A stretch of 39,536 nt of DNA, taken from contig NZ_JAUOQR010000017.1 in NCBI RefSeq assembly GCF_030547185.1, positions 1 to 39,536 on the forward strand, given 5' to 3'. A model generated the notes under the pieces. That model had not been told where the DNA came from and did no database searches. It worked only from the letters and a program-made list of their open reading frames with translations. Positions 1-8,386 of this stretch are shown one piece after another (the first letter of the stretch is position 1; the number at the start of each line of letters is the position of its first letter). The translations under genes and the position numbers were made by a program. Origin of the DNA: Neptuniibacter sp. 1_MG-2023 (GTDB lineage: Bacteria > Pseudomonadota > Gammaproteobacteria > Pseudomonadales > Balneatricaceae).

Positions 1-77
1 GCGCCCGTAGCTCAGCTGGATAGAGTACCTGGCTACGAACCAGGCGGTCAGAGGTTCGAATCCTCTCGGGCGCGCCA
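1..77 (+). tRNA. tRNA-Arg (anticodon ACG)
   Basis: A complete 77-nt cloverleaf can be drawn: acceptor GCGCCCG pairs with CGGGCGC, the T loop is GTTCGAATC, and the CCA end is encoded. The anticodon loop carries ACG at 35-37, which is read as ICG after deamination and decodes CGU/CGC/CGA. It starts at the first base of the window, so further tRNA copies may lie to the left. Confidence 0.96.
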
Positions 78-99
78 CTTCAAAAAATATTTCAGATAT

Positions 100-176
100 G
101 CGCCCGTAGCTCAGCTGGATAGAGTACCTGGCTACGAACCAGGCGGTCAGAGGTTCGAATCCTCTCGGGCGCGCCA
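100..176 (+). tRNA. tRNA-Arg (anticodon ACG), second copy
   Basis: This is base-for-base the same 77-nt tRNA as the first copy, with an encoded CCA. A 22-nt AT-rich spacer separates them, so they are probably co-transcribed and processed from one precursor. No clear terminator follows before thiI. Confidence 0.96.
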
Positions 177-256
177 TCTAAACCTAAGCTGTATATGTAT
201 ATCCCTTCGTTTTATAATAACCATTCATATTCCTTTATATTGTTGAGCTCCCCGCT

Positions 257-1723
257 ATGAAGTTCTCTATTCGTTTATTTCCAGAAATTACTATTAAAAG
301 CCGTCCGGTACGCAAACGTTTGATTCAGCGATTACAGAGTAATCTGCAGAATATGATGCGTCGTGTTGACGAGCAGATTAAAGTGCGCGGCCACTGGGAT
401 AAGCTCGATGTTGTGTGTGAGGGGGCTAGTGCCGAGATCGTGGCGCAAGTCGTTGATATTATGCAGCGTACGCCGGGTATTCATAGTTTTGTGGAAGTGA
501 CAGAGTATCCATTGGGTGATTTTCACGATATATACGAAAAAGCACACGCAATTTATGCTGATGAGCTGAGAGGTAAAACGTTTAAGGTGCGTGTGAAGCG
601 CTCAGGCAAGCATGAGTTCCGTTCCATTGATGTTGAGCGTTATGTAGGGGGGGGCTTAAATCAGCATTCAGAGGCGCTTGGAGTCGATGTACATAAGCCT
701 GATCTTTATGTGGATTTAGAAATTCGTAATGACAAGCTGCATGTAGTTACAAATACCTATAAAGGTTTAGGCGGTTTTCCGTTAGGAACTCAAGAGGCCA
801 CCTTATCGTTAATCTCAGGTGGTTTTGATTCTATTGTTGCCAGTTACATGTCAATGCGACGTGGCTGTAAGACCCATTTCCTTTTCTTTAACTTGGGTGG
901 GCATGCGCATGAGATTGGCGTAAAGCAAGTGGCCCTATATTTATGGCAGCGTTATGGCTCATCTGCGCGGGTTAAATTTATTACCGTTCCTTTTGATGAA
1001 GTTGTAGGCGAGATTCTTCAATCTGTGCACCATTCTCATATGGGTGTTGTCCTTAAACGGATGATGATGAGAGTAGGTGAGCAGGTCTCTGATCGTATGG
1101 GGATCGATGCTTTAGTAACAGGCGAAAGTATTGCCCAAGTGTCGAGTCAGACGTTACCTAACTTGGCGATCATTGATGCTGCGACAGAGAAGCTGGTAGT
1201 AAGGCCTCTGATAACAATGGATAAGCAAGATATTATCGATATTACGCGTGAAATCGGTGCTTATGATTTTGCGAAAAATATGCCTGAGTATTGTGGAGTT
1301 ATTTCTGATCGTCCGACGACCTGCGCTAAGAAAGATCGAGTCGAGAAAGAAGAGTTAGATTTTGACTACGAGGTGTTAGAAAGGGCCTTGGAACGTCGTC
1401 AGGTTATTAGTATCGACGAGATTATTGAAGACGTAAATATTCATGCGGAAGTTGAGGCCTTAACCAACGTAGGTGCTAATCAAGTTGTTGTTGATATTCG
1501 TGCGCCCCATGAACAGGAAAAGAAACCCTTGAATATTCCTGGATGTGAAATTCAATTGGTGCCCTTTTTTGCTCTATCCGCCGCGGCAGATGGCTTTTCT
1601 GAAGACAAAGATTATCTACTATACTGTGAGAAAGGTGTGATGAGTCAGATGCATGCCCATCAGATGCAAGAGCGGGGCTTTAGTAACGTAAAAGTGTACC
1701 GCCCAGGTGTAGCCGAATCATAG
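257..1723 (+). CDS. thiI: tRNA 4-thiouridine synthase ThiI with C-terminal rhodanese domain
   Basis: ThiI adenylates U8 of tRNA and transfers sulfur from IscS persulfide to make 4-thiouridine. In gammaproteobacteria it also supplies sulfur for the thiazole of thiamine. The 488-residue protein has the expected order: N-terminal ferredoxin-like and THUMP region (about 1-170), PP-loop ATPase motif SGGFDS at 187-192, and a rhodanese domain (about 400-488). Both redox cysteines of the E. coli enzyme are present: Cys346 (in EYCGVISDRPTTC) and the persulfide-bearing Cys457 (YCEKG). Length is close to the E. coli protein (482). The start ATG at 257 fits the conserved MKFSIRLFPEITIKS opening, although the ribosome binding site is weak. 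It follows two tRNA genes, which fits a tRNA-modification role only loosely. Confidence 0.96.
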   Translation: MKFSIRLFPEITIKSRPVRKRLIQRLQSNLQNMMRRVDEQIKVRGHWDKLDVVCEGASAEIVAQVVDIMQRTPGIHSFVEVTEYPLGDFHDIYEKAHAIYADELRGKTFKVRVKRSGKHEFRSIDVERYVGGGLNQHSEALGVDVHKPDLYVDLEIRNDKLHVVTNTYKGLGGFPLGTQEATLSLISGGFDSIVASYMSMRRGCKTHFLFFNLGGHAHEIGVKQVALYLWQRYGSSARVKFITVPFDEVVGEILQSVHHSHMGVVLKRMMMRVGEQVSDRMGIDALVTGESIAQVSSQTLPNLAIIDAATEKLVVRPLITMDKQDIIDITREIGAYDFAKNMPEYCGVISDRPTTCAKKDRVEKEELDFDYEVLERALERRQVISIDEIIEDVNIHAEVEALTNVGANQVVVDIRAPHEQEKKPLNIPGCEIQLVPFFALSAAADGFSEDKDYLLYCEKGVMSQMHAHQMQERGFSNVKVYRPGVAES

Positions 1724-1870
1724 GGTCGTTTTTTAGTTTAAGCGGCAGTGTGCCTATGTTTTTGGGTATTATGCCGTCAATTAGATGAATTTTGACCTCA
1801 ATTTATTGCCAGAAATAGACTTTTCGGGTTTAATTGTGGTCCATTTGCAACCAGTGCATTCGCTAGTGAA

Positions 1871-1889
1871 CGTTTATAAATTATAAACG
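1871..1889. repeat. Perfect 19-bp palindrome upstream of oadG (candidate operator)
   Basis: CGTTTATAA-A-TTATAAACG is a perfect dyad of 9-bp arms around one central base, 57 bp before the oadG start. A dimeric regulator could bind it, or it may be part of the leader. A possible sigma-70 pair TTGACC (1792) and TAGACT (1816) lies upstream, which would put the dyad inside the 5' leader. Function is inferred only from symmetry and position. Confidence 0.4.
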
Positions 1890-1946
1890 GATCAAAAGTC
1901 GCTTACTAAGCGAATGGGTTTCGATAAGTACAGGAGCATCCATAAG

Positions 1947-2183
1947 ATGGAAAATCTGCTATCAGAAGGCCTAGAATTAATGGCCTTTGGTATGGGATTC
2001 GTATTTGTATTTCTAACTTTGTTGGTATTCACGACTTCGGGAATGTCAAAAGTAGTTAGCAAGTATTTCCCAGAAGCACCTGCTAAGCCGAAAGCAAAAA
2101 AAGCTGCACCAACAGCTGCTACGGCTAGTAATGATGAGTTGATAGCTGTAATGACAGCTGCTGTTCATAAATACCGTTCATAA
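1947..2183 (+). CDS. oadG: Oxaloacetate decarboxylase gamma chain (small membrane subunit)
   Basis: This is the small subunit that anchors the biotin-bearing alpha chain to the membrane beta chain of the Na+-translocating oxaloacetate decarboxylase. The 78-residue protein has one transmembrane segment (about residues 8-32, GLELMAFGMGFVFVFLTLLV), then a cytoplasmic Lys/Ala/Pro-rich linker and a short C-terminal helix. That is the usual OadG plan. The reading frame is open back to 1914, but AGGAG at 1932-1936 is well placed for the ATG at 1947, and MENLLSEGLEL is the family-like beginning. It lies 56 bp ahead of oadA in the standard oadGAB order. Confidence 0.9.
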   Translation: MENLLSEGLELMAFGMGFVFVFLTLLVFTTSGMSKVVSKYFPEAPAKPKAKKAAPTAATASNDELIAVMTAAVHKYRS

Positions 2184-2239
2184 ACAAAGAACGGATAAAT
2201 AAAGAATAATCTGCATTAATCGACAGAAGGCCATTACCC

Positions 2240-4021
2240 ATGACCGACGCTAAGAAACCACTTGGTATTACCGACGTAGTTCTACGTGACGCACATCAGT
2301 CACTTTTTGCTACGCGTATGCGAGTTGAAGATATGCTGCCGATCGCGGAAAAGCTGGATAAAGTAGGCTTTTGGTCCCTAGAAAGCTGGGGCGGCGCAAC
2401 ATTTGACTCATGTATTCGCTTTATCGGAGAAGATCCGTGGGAGCGTATCCGTCTGCTAAAGCAGGCAATGCCAAATACTAAACAGCAGATGCTTCTGCGT
2501 GGACAGAACCTACTCGGTTACCGTCATTACGCTGATGATGTTGTAAATAAATTCGTTGAGCGTGCTGCAACCAACGGTGTTGATGTGTTCCGTATCTTTG
2601 ATGCGATGAACGATCCACGTAACCTTGAAACAGCGATTAAAGCTGTTAAGGCAACTGGTAAGCATGCTCAAGGCACAATCTCTTTCACGAAAAGCCCTGT
2701 TCATACCACTGATATGTGGGTTGAATATGCTAAAACGCTGGAAGACAAAGGCGCTGACTCTATAGCGATCAAAGATATGTCAGGTATCTTGACGCCATAT
2801 GATGCATTTGATCTGGTTTCTCGTCTTAAGGCGCAAACTGATCTAGAAGTTCAGTTGCACGCACACGCTACATCAGGTCTGTCAGATATGACAATCCTGA
2901 AGGCAGTAGAAGCGGGTATCGACCGTGTTGATACAGCGATCTCTTCTATGTCGATGACTTATGGTCATACAGCTACAGAGTCTGTAGTTGCTGCGTTAGC
3001 TGGTACAGATCGTGATACCGGCCTTGATCTGCTTCAACTTGAAGAGATAGCAGCTTACTTCCGTGAAGTGCGGAAGAAGTACGCTAAATTTGAAGGTTCT
3101 TTGCGCGGTACTGACTCTCGTATTCTTGTTGCTCAAGTGCCTGGTGGCATGTTGACTAATATGGAAGGCCAGCTGAAAGAGCAAGGCGCTGCTGATAAGT
3201 TTGATGATGTATTGGCAGAGATTCCACGAGTACGTGAAGATCTAGGCTGGATTCCGCTAGTAACACCAACGTCTCAAATCGTAGGTACGCAAGCGGTGAT
3301 TAACGTCCTTATGGGCGAGCGTTACAAAACAATTTCTAAAGAAGTTCAAGGTATTCTTAAAGGTGAGTATGGTGCAGCTCCTTCATCATACAATGCAGAA
3401 CTTCAGGCCCGTGTTCTAGATGGCGGAGAAGAAATTACCTGTCGTCCAGCGGATCTGCTTGAGCCCGAAATGGATAAATTGGTTGCTGAGTTGAAAAATC
3501 TAGCAACTGAAAAAGGCATCAACCTAACGACTGGTGAGAACGAGATTGATGATGTTCTAACCTATGCGTTATTCCCACAGATTGGCCTGAAATTCCTTGA
3601 AAATCGTAATAACCCTGATGCATTTGAACCTGTACCTACATTAGAGGACGCACTAGCGATGTCTGCACCTAAGAAATCTGGATCAGAAGTTTACACAATC
3701 ACTGTTAACGGTCAGAACTACGTTGTACAAGTGGCTGAAGGCGGAGATATCTCTGCTGTAGCACCTGCATCTGCTGCGCCAGCTGCTGCTCCTGCACCAG
3801 CGGGTGAAGGTGAAGATGTGCCAGCACCGCTAGCGGGTAACATTTGGAAAGTTGAAGTGTCTGCAGGTCAAGCGGTTCAAGAGGGTGATGTACTTGTTAT
3901 CCTAGAAGCGATGAAAATGGAAACGGAAGTACGTGCAGCACGCGCAGGTACGATTGTGACTATCGACGTAAGCGAAGGTGACGCTGTTCAGGTTGGCGAT
4001 TCCTTGCTGACACTGGCTTAA
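2240..4021 (+). CDS. oadA: Oxaloacetate decarboxylase alpha chain (biotin carboxyltransferase)
   Basis: OadA moves the carboxyl group of oxaloacetate to biotin, giving pyruvate. The carboxybiotin is then decarboxylated by OadB with Na+ export. The 593-residue protein has an HMG-CoA-lyase-like TIM barrel (about 8-270) with metal ligands Asp17 (LRDAHQS), His207 and His209 (LHAHATSG), and the carbamylated-lysine candidate Lys178 (AIKDMSG). A PYC/OadA conserved domain follows (about 290-470), then an Ala/Pro hinge (506-522) and a biotinyl domain (about 525-593) with Lys559 in EAMKMET as the biotin site. Length and architecture match the family. The gene sits between oadG and oadB, with only 9 bp to oadB. 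Confidence 0.96.
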   Translation: MTDAKKPLGITDVVLRDAHQSLFATRMRVEDMLPIAEKLDKVGFWSLESWGGATFDSCIRFIGEDPWERIRLLKQAMPNTKQQMLLRGQNLLGYRHYADDVVNKFVERAATNGVDVFRIFDAMNDPRNLETAIKAVKATGKHAQGTISFTKSPVHTTDMWVEYAKTLEDKGADSIAIKDMSGILTPYDAFDLVSRLKAQTDLEVQLHAHATSGLSDMTILKAVEAGIDRVDTAISSMSMTYGHTATESVVAALAGTDRDTGLDLLQLEEIAAYFREVRKKYAKFEGSLRGTDSRILVAQVPGGMLTNMEGQLKEQGAADKFDDVLAEIPRVREDLGWIPLVTPTSQIVGTQAVINVLMGERYKTISKEVQGILKGEYGAAPSSYNAELQARVLDGGEEITCRPADLLEPEMDKLVAELKNLATEKGINLTTGENEIDDVLTYALFPQIGLKFLENRNNPDAFEPVPTLEDALAMSAPKKSGSEVYTITVNGQNYVVQVAEGGDISAVAPASAAPAAAPAPAGEGEDVPAPLAGNIWKVEVSAGQAVQEGDVLVILEAMKMETEVRAARAGTIVTIDVSEGDAVQVGDSLLTLA

Positions 4022-4030
4022 GGTATTCTG

Positions 4031-5332
4031 ATGGAAAAGTTAACCCAACTGTTTACAGCCTCAGGTATTTACAATATCACGGGCGGCCAGTTCATCATGA
4101 TTTTGGTTGGCTTGTTGCTATTGTTTCTAGCCATCCGAAAGAATTTTGAGCCTTTGTTGCTTGTGCCTATCGGTTTTGGCGGCATTATGGCAAACATCCC
4201 TGAAGCGGGACTTGCTTATTCTGCAGTTGAAAACGCAGTGCATTTTGCTGTACCTGAAGTGTTGAACTCGCTTGCGGGTGCGCTCAACATAGCTAGTACA
4301 GACCCTCATGAGATTCTCCATGCTTATCATGGATCATCAGCTGCTGAGCATACGGCTGCAGTTTATGCGGCTCAAGATAGCGGTTATAACAACGGTATGT
4401 TGTATAACTTCTATACGGTTGCTATTGCTTCCGGTGCCGCACCATTGCTGATCTTTATGGGCGTAGGGGCCATGACCGATTTTGGTCCCTTGTTGGCTAA
4501 CCCTAAAACACTGTTCTTAGGTGCTGCTGCGCAATTTGGTATCTTTGCAACTGTATTAGGGGCTGTTGGCCTGACAGCGGTGGGTGTTATGGACTTTAAC
4601 ATTCAGGAAGCCGCTGCTATTGGTATCATCGGTGGTGCTGATGGACCAACGGCTATCTATGTAACGAGCTTGCTTGCTCCTCATTTGCTCGGTGCAATTG
4701 CCGTAGCTGCATACTCCTATATGGCGCTTGTTCCTCTTATTCAGCCGCCAATCATGAGAGCATTGACGACGGAAGCAGAGCGTAAAATCGCGATGCATCA
4801 GTTACGTCATGTTGGCAAAATAGAGAAGATACTCTTCCCGATCTTGCTGCTTATCTTGGTTGCATTGTTATTGCCAGATGCTGCTCCGTTATTGGGTATG
4901 TTCTGTTTTGGTAACTTAATGCGTGAGTGTGGTGTAGTGGATCGCTTGAGCGATACTGCGCAAAATGCACTGATCAATATCGTAACGATCTTCTTAGGGT
5001 TGTCAGTCGGATCTAAACTATCTGCGGATAAGTTTTTGGATCTACAGACACTAGGTATCCTCTGCTTAGGTATTGTTGCATTCGGTATTGGTACGGCTTG
5101 CGGTGTTATCATGGCTAAGATCATGAATAAAATGGCAGGCGGTAACGCTATTAATCCACTGATTGGCTCAGCCGGTGTATCGGCTGTACCTATGGCTGCA
5201 CGTGTATCAAATAAGATTGGTCTTGAGTCGAACCCTCAAAACTTCCTTTTGATGCATGCTATGGGGCCAAACGTAGCGGGTGTAATTGGATCTGCAGTTG
5301 CTGCGGGTGTGATGATTAAGTTTGTAAGTTAA
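4031..5332 (+). CDS. oadB: Oxaloacetate decarboxylase beta chain (Na+-pumping membrane subunit)
   Basis: This integral membrane protein decarboxylates carboxybiotin and exports Na+. The 433-residue sequence has many transmembrane helices and the invariant [10 protein letters not shown] block containing Asp204, the Na+/H+ site described in the Klebsiella enzyme. Other conserved stretches are [17 protein letters not shown] and [13 protein letters not shown]. Between helices, residues about 70-120 form a longer polar loop rich in histidine (H93, H97, H100, H107). I recall this longer form from related gammaproteobacteria, while the classical Klebsiella protein is shorter there. It is the last gene of oadGAB, closed by a strong bidirectional terminator. 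Physiologically it would couple oxaloacetate or citrate use to a sodium gradient, as expected of a marine bacterium. Confidence 0.95.
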   Translation: MEKLTQLFTASGIYNITGGQFIMILVGLLLLFLAIRKNFEPLLLVPIGFGGIMANIPEAGLAYSAVENAVHFAVPEVLNSLAGALNIASTDPHEILHAYHGSSAAEHTAAVYAAQDSGYNNGMLYNFYTVAIASGAAPLLIFMGVGAMTDFGPLLANPKTLFLGAAAQFGIFATVLGAVGLTAVGVMDFNIQEAAAIGIIGGADGPTAIYVTSLLAPHLLGAIAVAAYSYMALVPLIQPPIMRALTTEAERKIAMHQLRHVGKIEKILFPILLLILVALLLPDAAPLLGMFCFGNLMRECGVVDRLSDTAQNALINIVTIFLGLSVGSKLSADKFLDLQTLGILCLGIVAFGIGTACGVIMAKIMNKMAGGNAINPLIGSAGVSAVPMAARVSNKIGLESNPQNFLLMHAMGPNVAGVIGSAVAAGVMIKFVS

Positions 5333-5347
5333 GCTTAGTAAGTGATT

Positions 5348-5377
5348 AAAAAAGGCTGCCAATTGGCAGCCTTTTTT
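5348..5377. terminator. Bidirectional Rho-independent terminator between oadB and the deacetylase gene
   Basis: A 13-bp stem AAAAAAGGCTGCC / GGCAGCCTTTTTT encloses the loop AATT. The A tract on one side and T tract on the other let it end oadGAB on the plus strand and the convergent gene on the minus strand. Confidence 0.92.
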
Positions 5378-5390
5378 GTTGAACTTGGAT

Positions 5391-6314
5391 TTAATGTCCG
5401 GACAGAACTTCGATATGAGCTTGTACACTAAAGGCGAGCGATATTGGGTTATAACCGCCCTCTAAAATAGATACTATGCGGTTCTTACTATAAGTCTTTG
5501 CCGCATCCATCAAAAATTGAGTGACCCAGCGATAATCCTCTTCATTTAGCTTTATATCTGCCATTGGGTCTTCATGGTGAGCATCAAAACCTGCGGAGAT
5601 GATGATCATATCGGGCTTATGTGCTTGTATCGCAGGTAGCCACCTTGATTCAACCAATTTACGGAATACCATACCATCACTATGGGCTTCCATAGGGCAG
5701 TTTATGATATTGTCCCGCTGGATATCGCTATAGCGTTTGGGATAGAAAGGGTGCTGAAAGGTCGAGCACACTAATACTTCTGGTTTGTCTTTAAATATAT
5801 CAACGGTCCCGTTTCCTTGATGGACGTCAAAATCAAAGATAGCCACGCGTTCTATATCTGGCTGCTGTAAAGCATGCATGGCAGCAATTGCCGCATTGTT
5901 GTAAAAGCAGAATCCCATAGGATTATTATGCTCTGCATGATGCCCTGGCGGACGTACAGCGCAGAATGCGTTTTGAGCTTTGCCTGCAATTACCCTGTTT
6001 GTGGCTAATATGGCTGATCCGGCTGCTAAGCTTGCCGCATGTAATGAGTCTGGGCATAGGGCAGTATCTTCATCAGTATAGATAATACCTTGTTCCGGAA
6101 GTTTCATTTCTAAACGTTTTTGATGGAGATGGGCATGAGCTAATTGGATCTGCTCAGGGAGAACGTGAACAGATTGAATCTGTTCAAGTTCTTGCATCAG
6201 CCCTGTTTTTTCCAGTACTTTCTTAATGGCGACAAGGCGAATAGGACTCTCTGGATGCTCTGGCCCCATATTATGTAAGCCACAATCATCATGTGTGATA
6301 AATGCTGTAGTCAT
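5391..6314 (-). CDS. Histone deacetylase superfamily (class II-like) zinc amidohydrolase
   Basis: Members of this arginase/HDAC-fold family remove acetyl groups from lysine or acetylated polyamines. The exact bacterial substrate cannot be read from sequence. The 307-residue protein keeps the catalytic set: paired histidines H125-H126 in RPPGHHAE, zinc ligands D163 and H165 in DFDVHQGNGT, and D244 in SAGFDAHHEDP. The LEGGY block near 285 holds the transition-state tyrosine. The opening GPEHPESPIRL is typical of the class II/acetoin-utilisation-like subgroup. There is no signal peptide, so it is probably cytosolic. It converges on oadB and shares its terminator. The upstream 294 bp hold a likely small RNA on the other strand. 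A lysine deacetylase role and an acetylpolyamine role are both possible. Confidence 0.88.
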   Translation of the reverse strand: MTTAFITHDDCGLHNMGPEHPESPIRLVAIKKVLEKTGLMQELEQIQSVHVLPEQIQLAHAHLHQKRLEMKLPEQGIIYTDEDTALCPDSLHAASLAAGSAILATNRVIAGKAQNAFCAVRPPGHHAEHNNPMGFCFYNNAAIAAMHALQQPDIERVAIFDFDVHQGNGTVDIFKDKPEVLVCSTFQHPFYPKRYSDIQRDNIINCPMEAHSDGMVFRKLVESRWLPAIQAHKPDMIIISAGFDAHHEDPMADIKLNEEDYRWVTQFLMDAAKTYSKNRIVSILEGGYNPISLAFSVQAHIEVLSGH

Positions 6315-6423
6315 AAGTATCTATTTTTATATGTTTTTATGTAGTGTACCTGAAACCTGTAGATGAAGATCTCATCATATTGTATCAATACCCCCAGATT
6401 ACGCTTAGTGGGAGCGGTTTTTC

Positions 6424-6465
6424 TTGATCTGGGTCATTCGCGTTTAGTTGTTCTCCCTATAGGAT
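6424..6465 (+). promoter_or_regulatory. Candidate FNR/Anr-activated (class II) promoter
   Basis: TTGATCTGGGTCAT at 6424-6437 resembles the FNR/Anr box TTGAT-N4-ATCAA: the left half is perfect and the right half matches three of five. Its centre (6430.5) is 41.5 bp from a start predicted near 6472. TAGGAT at 6460-6465 sits where the -10 hexamer should be. This is the classic geometry of FNR activation. Nothing coding starts downstream before a terminator at 6492, so the promoter appears to serve a short RNA. Confidence 0.5.
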
Positions 6466-6471
6466 AGTCAA

Positions 6472-6529
6472 CACAGCATAGAACTGTCTTGGCACCAAGT
6501 GTTTCACCCTACGCTTGGTGCTTTTTTTT
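6472..6529 (+). ncRNA. Candidate small RNA ending in an intrinsic terminator
   Basis: A strong terminator stands alone between a minus-strand gene (start 6314) and a plus-strand gene (start 6609). The preceding plus-strand operon already ends at 5377. Any transcript stopped here must therefore begin within this intergenic region. With the FNR-type promoter above, the predicted RNA is about 58 nt: a short leader with a weak 4-bp hairpin (ACAG/CTGT), then the terminator stem. Known FNR/Anr-dependent sRNAs (FnrS, PhrS) are precedents for the regulation but show no recognisable sequence similarity. Transcription start and length are inferred. Confidence 0.45.
6492..6529 (+). terminator. Rho-independent terminator of the candidate small RNA
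   Basis: The stem GCACCAAGTG / CGCTTGGTGC has 10 pairs including one T-G pair and a 10-nt loop (TTTCACCCTA). Eight T residues follow at 6522-6529. It works only on the plus strand. Confidence 0.88.
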
Positions 6530-6546
6530 GTTTTCAGTAAAGGCTT

Positions 6547-6573
6547 TTGTCTTGAGGCCTCCGCTTTTATACT
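6547..6573 (+). promoter_or_regulatory. Possible sigma-70 promoter of the receiver-TPR gene
   Basis: TATACT at 6568-6573 is a good -10 hexamer, with TTGTCT at 6547-6552 (15-bp spacing) as a weak -35. The predicted start near 6580 gives a short leader before the GTG at 6609. The terminator just upstream means this gene needs its own promoter. Confidence 0.4.
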
Positions 6574-6608
6574 GCATACATATATGTAACTTTATCGCGG
6601 ATGGTTGA

Positions 6609-8213
6609 GTGGCTAAGGTAGATTATTCTGACAAACAAGTGTTGCTGATTGAAAGTAGTGGCAACATGCGTGCAACAATCTTCTATATGCTAAGAAGCTT
6701 AGGTGTAGTGAACCTTAAAGCGATCACTATTAATGAGCGAGTTCTATCCGAAATATCCGAAAATAACTACGATGTTATTCTGCTTGGCCATAATGTAAAT
6801 GATAGTGTGGCCGGTATTCAGATTCTTGAAGAGTGCCGCTATCTTGGTTATATCAAACCAAGTGCCTGCTGGGTTTTTATGACCAGCGATTCGTCGCAAG
6901 AAGTCATTTTACATGCAATTGATAGCCGCCCCGACGAGCTTATTATGAAGCCTTTCTCTATCGATGAGCTTAAGCATCGATTAGATAGCATATTGTTTCG
7001 TAAAACTATTTTTAAGCCTATTGATGATGCACTTGAGATCGGTGATTACCCTACGGCCATAAATTACTGCAAAAATAACTTTGCTAGTTATGATGCCGAA
7101 TATGATGAAGCACAGTTAATCTTATCGCGTTTATTAACCCAGTTTGGTAAACCGCAGGAAGCTGCCAAAATTGCAGAAAAACTCTATTGGAAAGGTCATG
7201 ATAAAGATGCGGGCCTGTGTTGGGCTCAGGCTCTTCTAGCGCAAGATGATATTCAAGAAGCACAGCGTTTGTTAAATGAGCTGATTAGTGAATATCCTTT
7301 ATTTATTGTTGCTTACGACCTTTTGGCTTCTAGTCATGAGAAAAATGGTGATCTTGAGTTAGCTTGTGAAACAGTGAATGAAGCCACTCAACGCTCGCCA
7401 TTGGGTATTCCGCGTCAAATGGAGTTGGGGCGCTTAGCTACTCAAACGAAAAAGCTCGACCTCGCTGGAGGTGCTTATAAAAAGTCGATCGCATTAGGCC
7501 GGCATAGTTGTTATAAGTCGCCAGAACCTTATTTACGCCTAGCAAATGTAAAGCGAATAGAACTCTCTGCTGCTGAAGGAAACGCAGAAGTAGGGCTTCA
7601 TAATGAGTTTGAAAGCATAATTGAACAGGCTTATAAAACCTTTCCTGAAGATCATCTGTTAAAAGTAAAAGCGTCATTGCTGAAAAGTGAGCTGTATAAC
7701 CAACTTGGTGATACTGAAGCGGCAAATAAATGCACACGTGATGCCCAGAGAGCTAATTCGGAGCTATCCACACCGTTAAACTTAGAACGTGAATTGCTCA
7801 ATGTAATGGGTGATGCTGTACCGCTGATCGAGCCTGAGAAGACGAAGCGTGCAGCACCGGTGGTCAGTAAAAAACATGATCCTGAGATGAGTGTCAAAGT
7901 GAATCGCTTAGGTGTTAAGCATTACCTCTCAGGTAAAATGCCTCAAGCCCTCAAATATTTTGGTTTAGCGACCGAGTATGACACGACTAACGTTAATGCG
8001 TTGCTCAACTTGGCTCAGCTTTTTCTTGAGTCGGCGAGAGACACCGTAGATAAGCGTGCAGAGCGCTTAAAAATGGTAGAGCGTTATTTAAAATTATCGA
8101 GCCGATTGGTTTCTGATGGCGTTGAGAAAGATAAATACCACCGATTGCAACACTACTTAGAAGAAGGGGTAGGTAAGATACCTGATGGATCTTTGGGGAA
8201 CCTTATACGCTAA
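6609..8213 (+). CDS. Degenerate response-regulator receiver fused to TPR repeats
   Basis: The 534-residue protein has a CheY-like fold at 8-130 and then tetratricopeptide-like helical repeats (about 135-530, for example 165-270 and 430-480). It has no DNA-binding or enzymatic output domain. The receiver lacks the phosphoacceptor: the strand YDVILLGHNVND has Gly60 where relatives have Asp, and the usual acidic pair is Glu14-Ser15. The Thr92 and Lys114 (MKPFS) equivalents remain. It is therefore likely a phosphorylation-independent pseudo-receiver that scaffolds protein contacts through its TPRs. The start is GTG at 6609 with a GCGGA-like ribosome binding site; the nearby ATG at 6601 is in another frame and stops at once. 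The specific function is not known. Its closeness to flagellar and chemotaxis genes makes a signalling partner there possible but unproven. Confidence 0.82.
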   Translation: MAKVDYSDKQVLLIESSGNMRATIFYMLRSLGVVNLKAITINERVLSEISENNYDVILLGHNVNDSVAGIQILEECRYLGYIKPSACWVFMTSDSSQEVILHAIDSRPDELIMKPFSIDELKHRLDSILFRKTIFKPIDDALEIGDYPTAINYCKNNFASYDAEYDEAQLILSRLLTQFGKPQEAAKIAEKLYWKGHDKDAGLCWAQALLAQDDIQEAQRLLNELISEYPLFIVAYDLLASSHEKNGDLELACETVNEATQRSPLGIPRQMELGRLATQTKKLDLAGGAYKKSIALGRHSCYKSPEPYLRLANVKRIELSAAEGNAEVGLHNEFESIIEQAYKTFPEDHLLKVKASLLKSELYNQLGDTEAANKCTRDAQRANSELSTPLNLERELLNVMGDAVPLIEPEKTKRAAPVVSKKHDPEMSVKVNRLGVKHYLSGKMPQALKYFGLATEYDTTNVNALLNLAQLFLESARDTVDKRAERLKMVERYLKLSSRLVSDGVEKDKYHRLQHYLEEGVGKIPDGSLGNLIR

Positions 8214-8386
8214 TTTTTTTGTAAATAAGAATGGTGCGTATTACTACGAGGCTGCTATGCCGAAGCTGCGGTCATGAATAAGATGATTATAGGGCGACTG
8301 TAAGAAGAGCGTTTATGGCAGACTTAGGAGCTCATTGGAGGCTGCAGAGGTCAGTTATCTGAAAGTAAGGCGATAAACGTTTAGCG

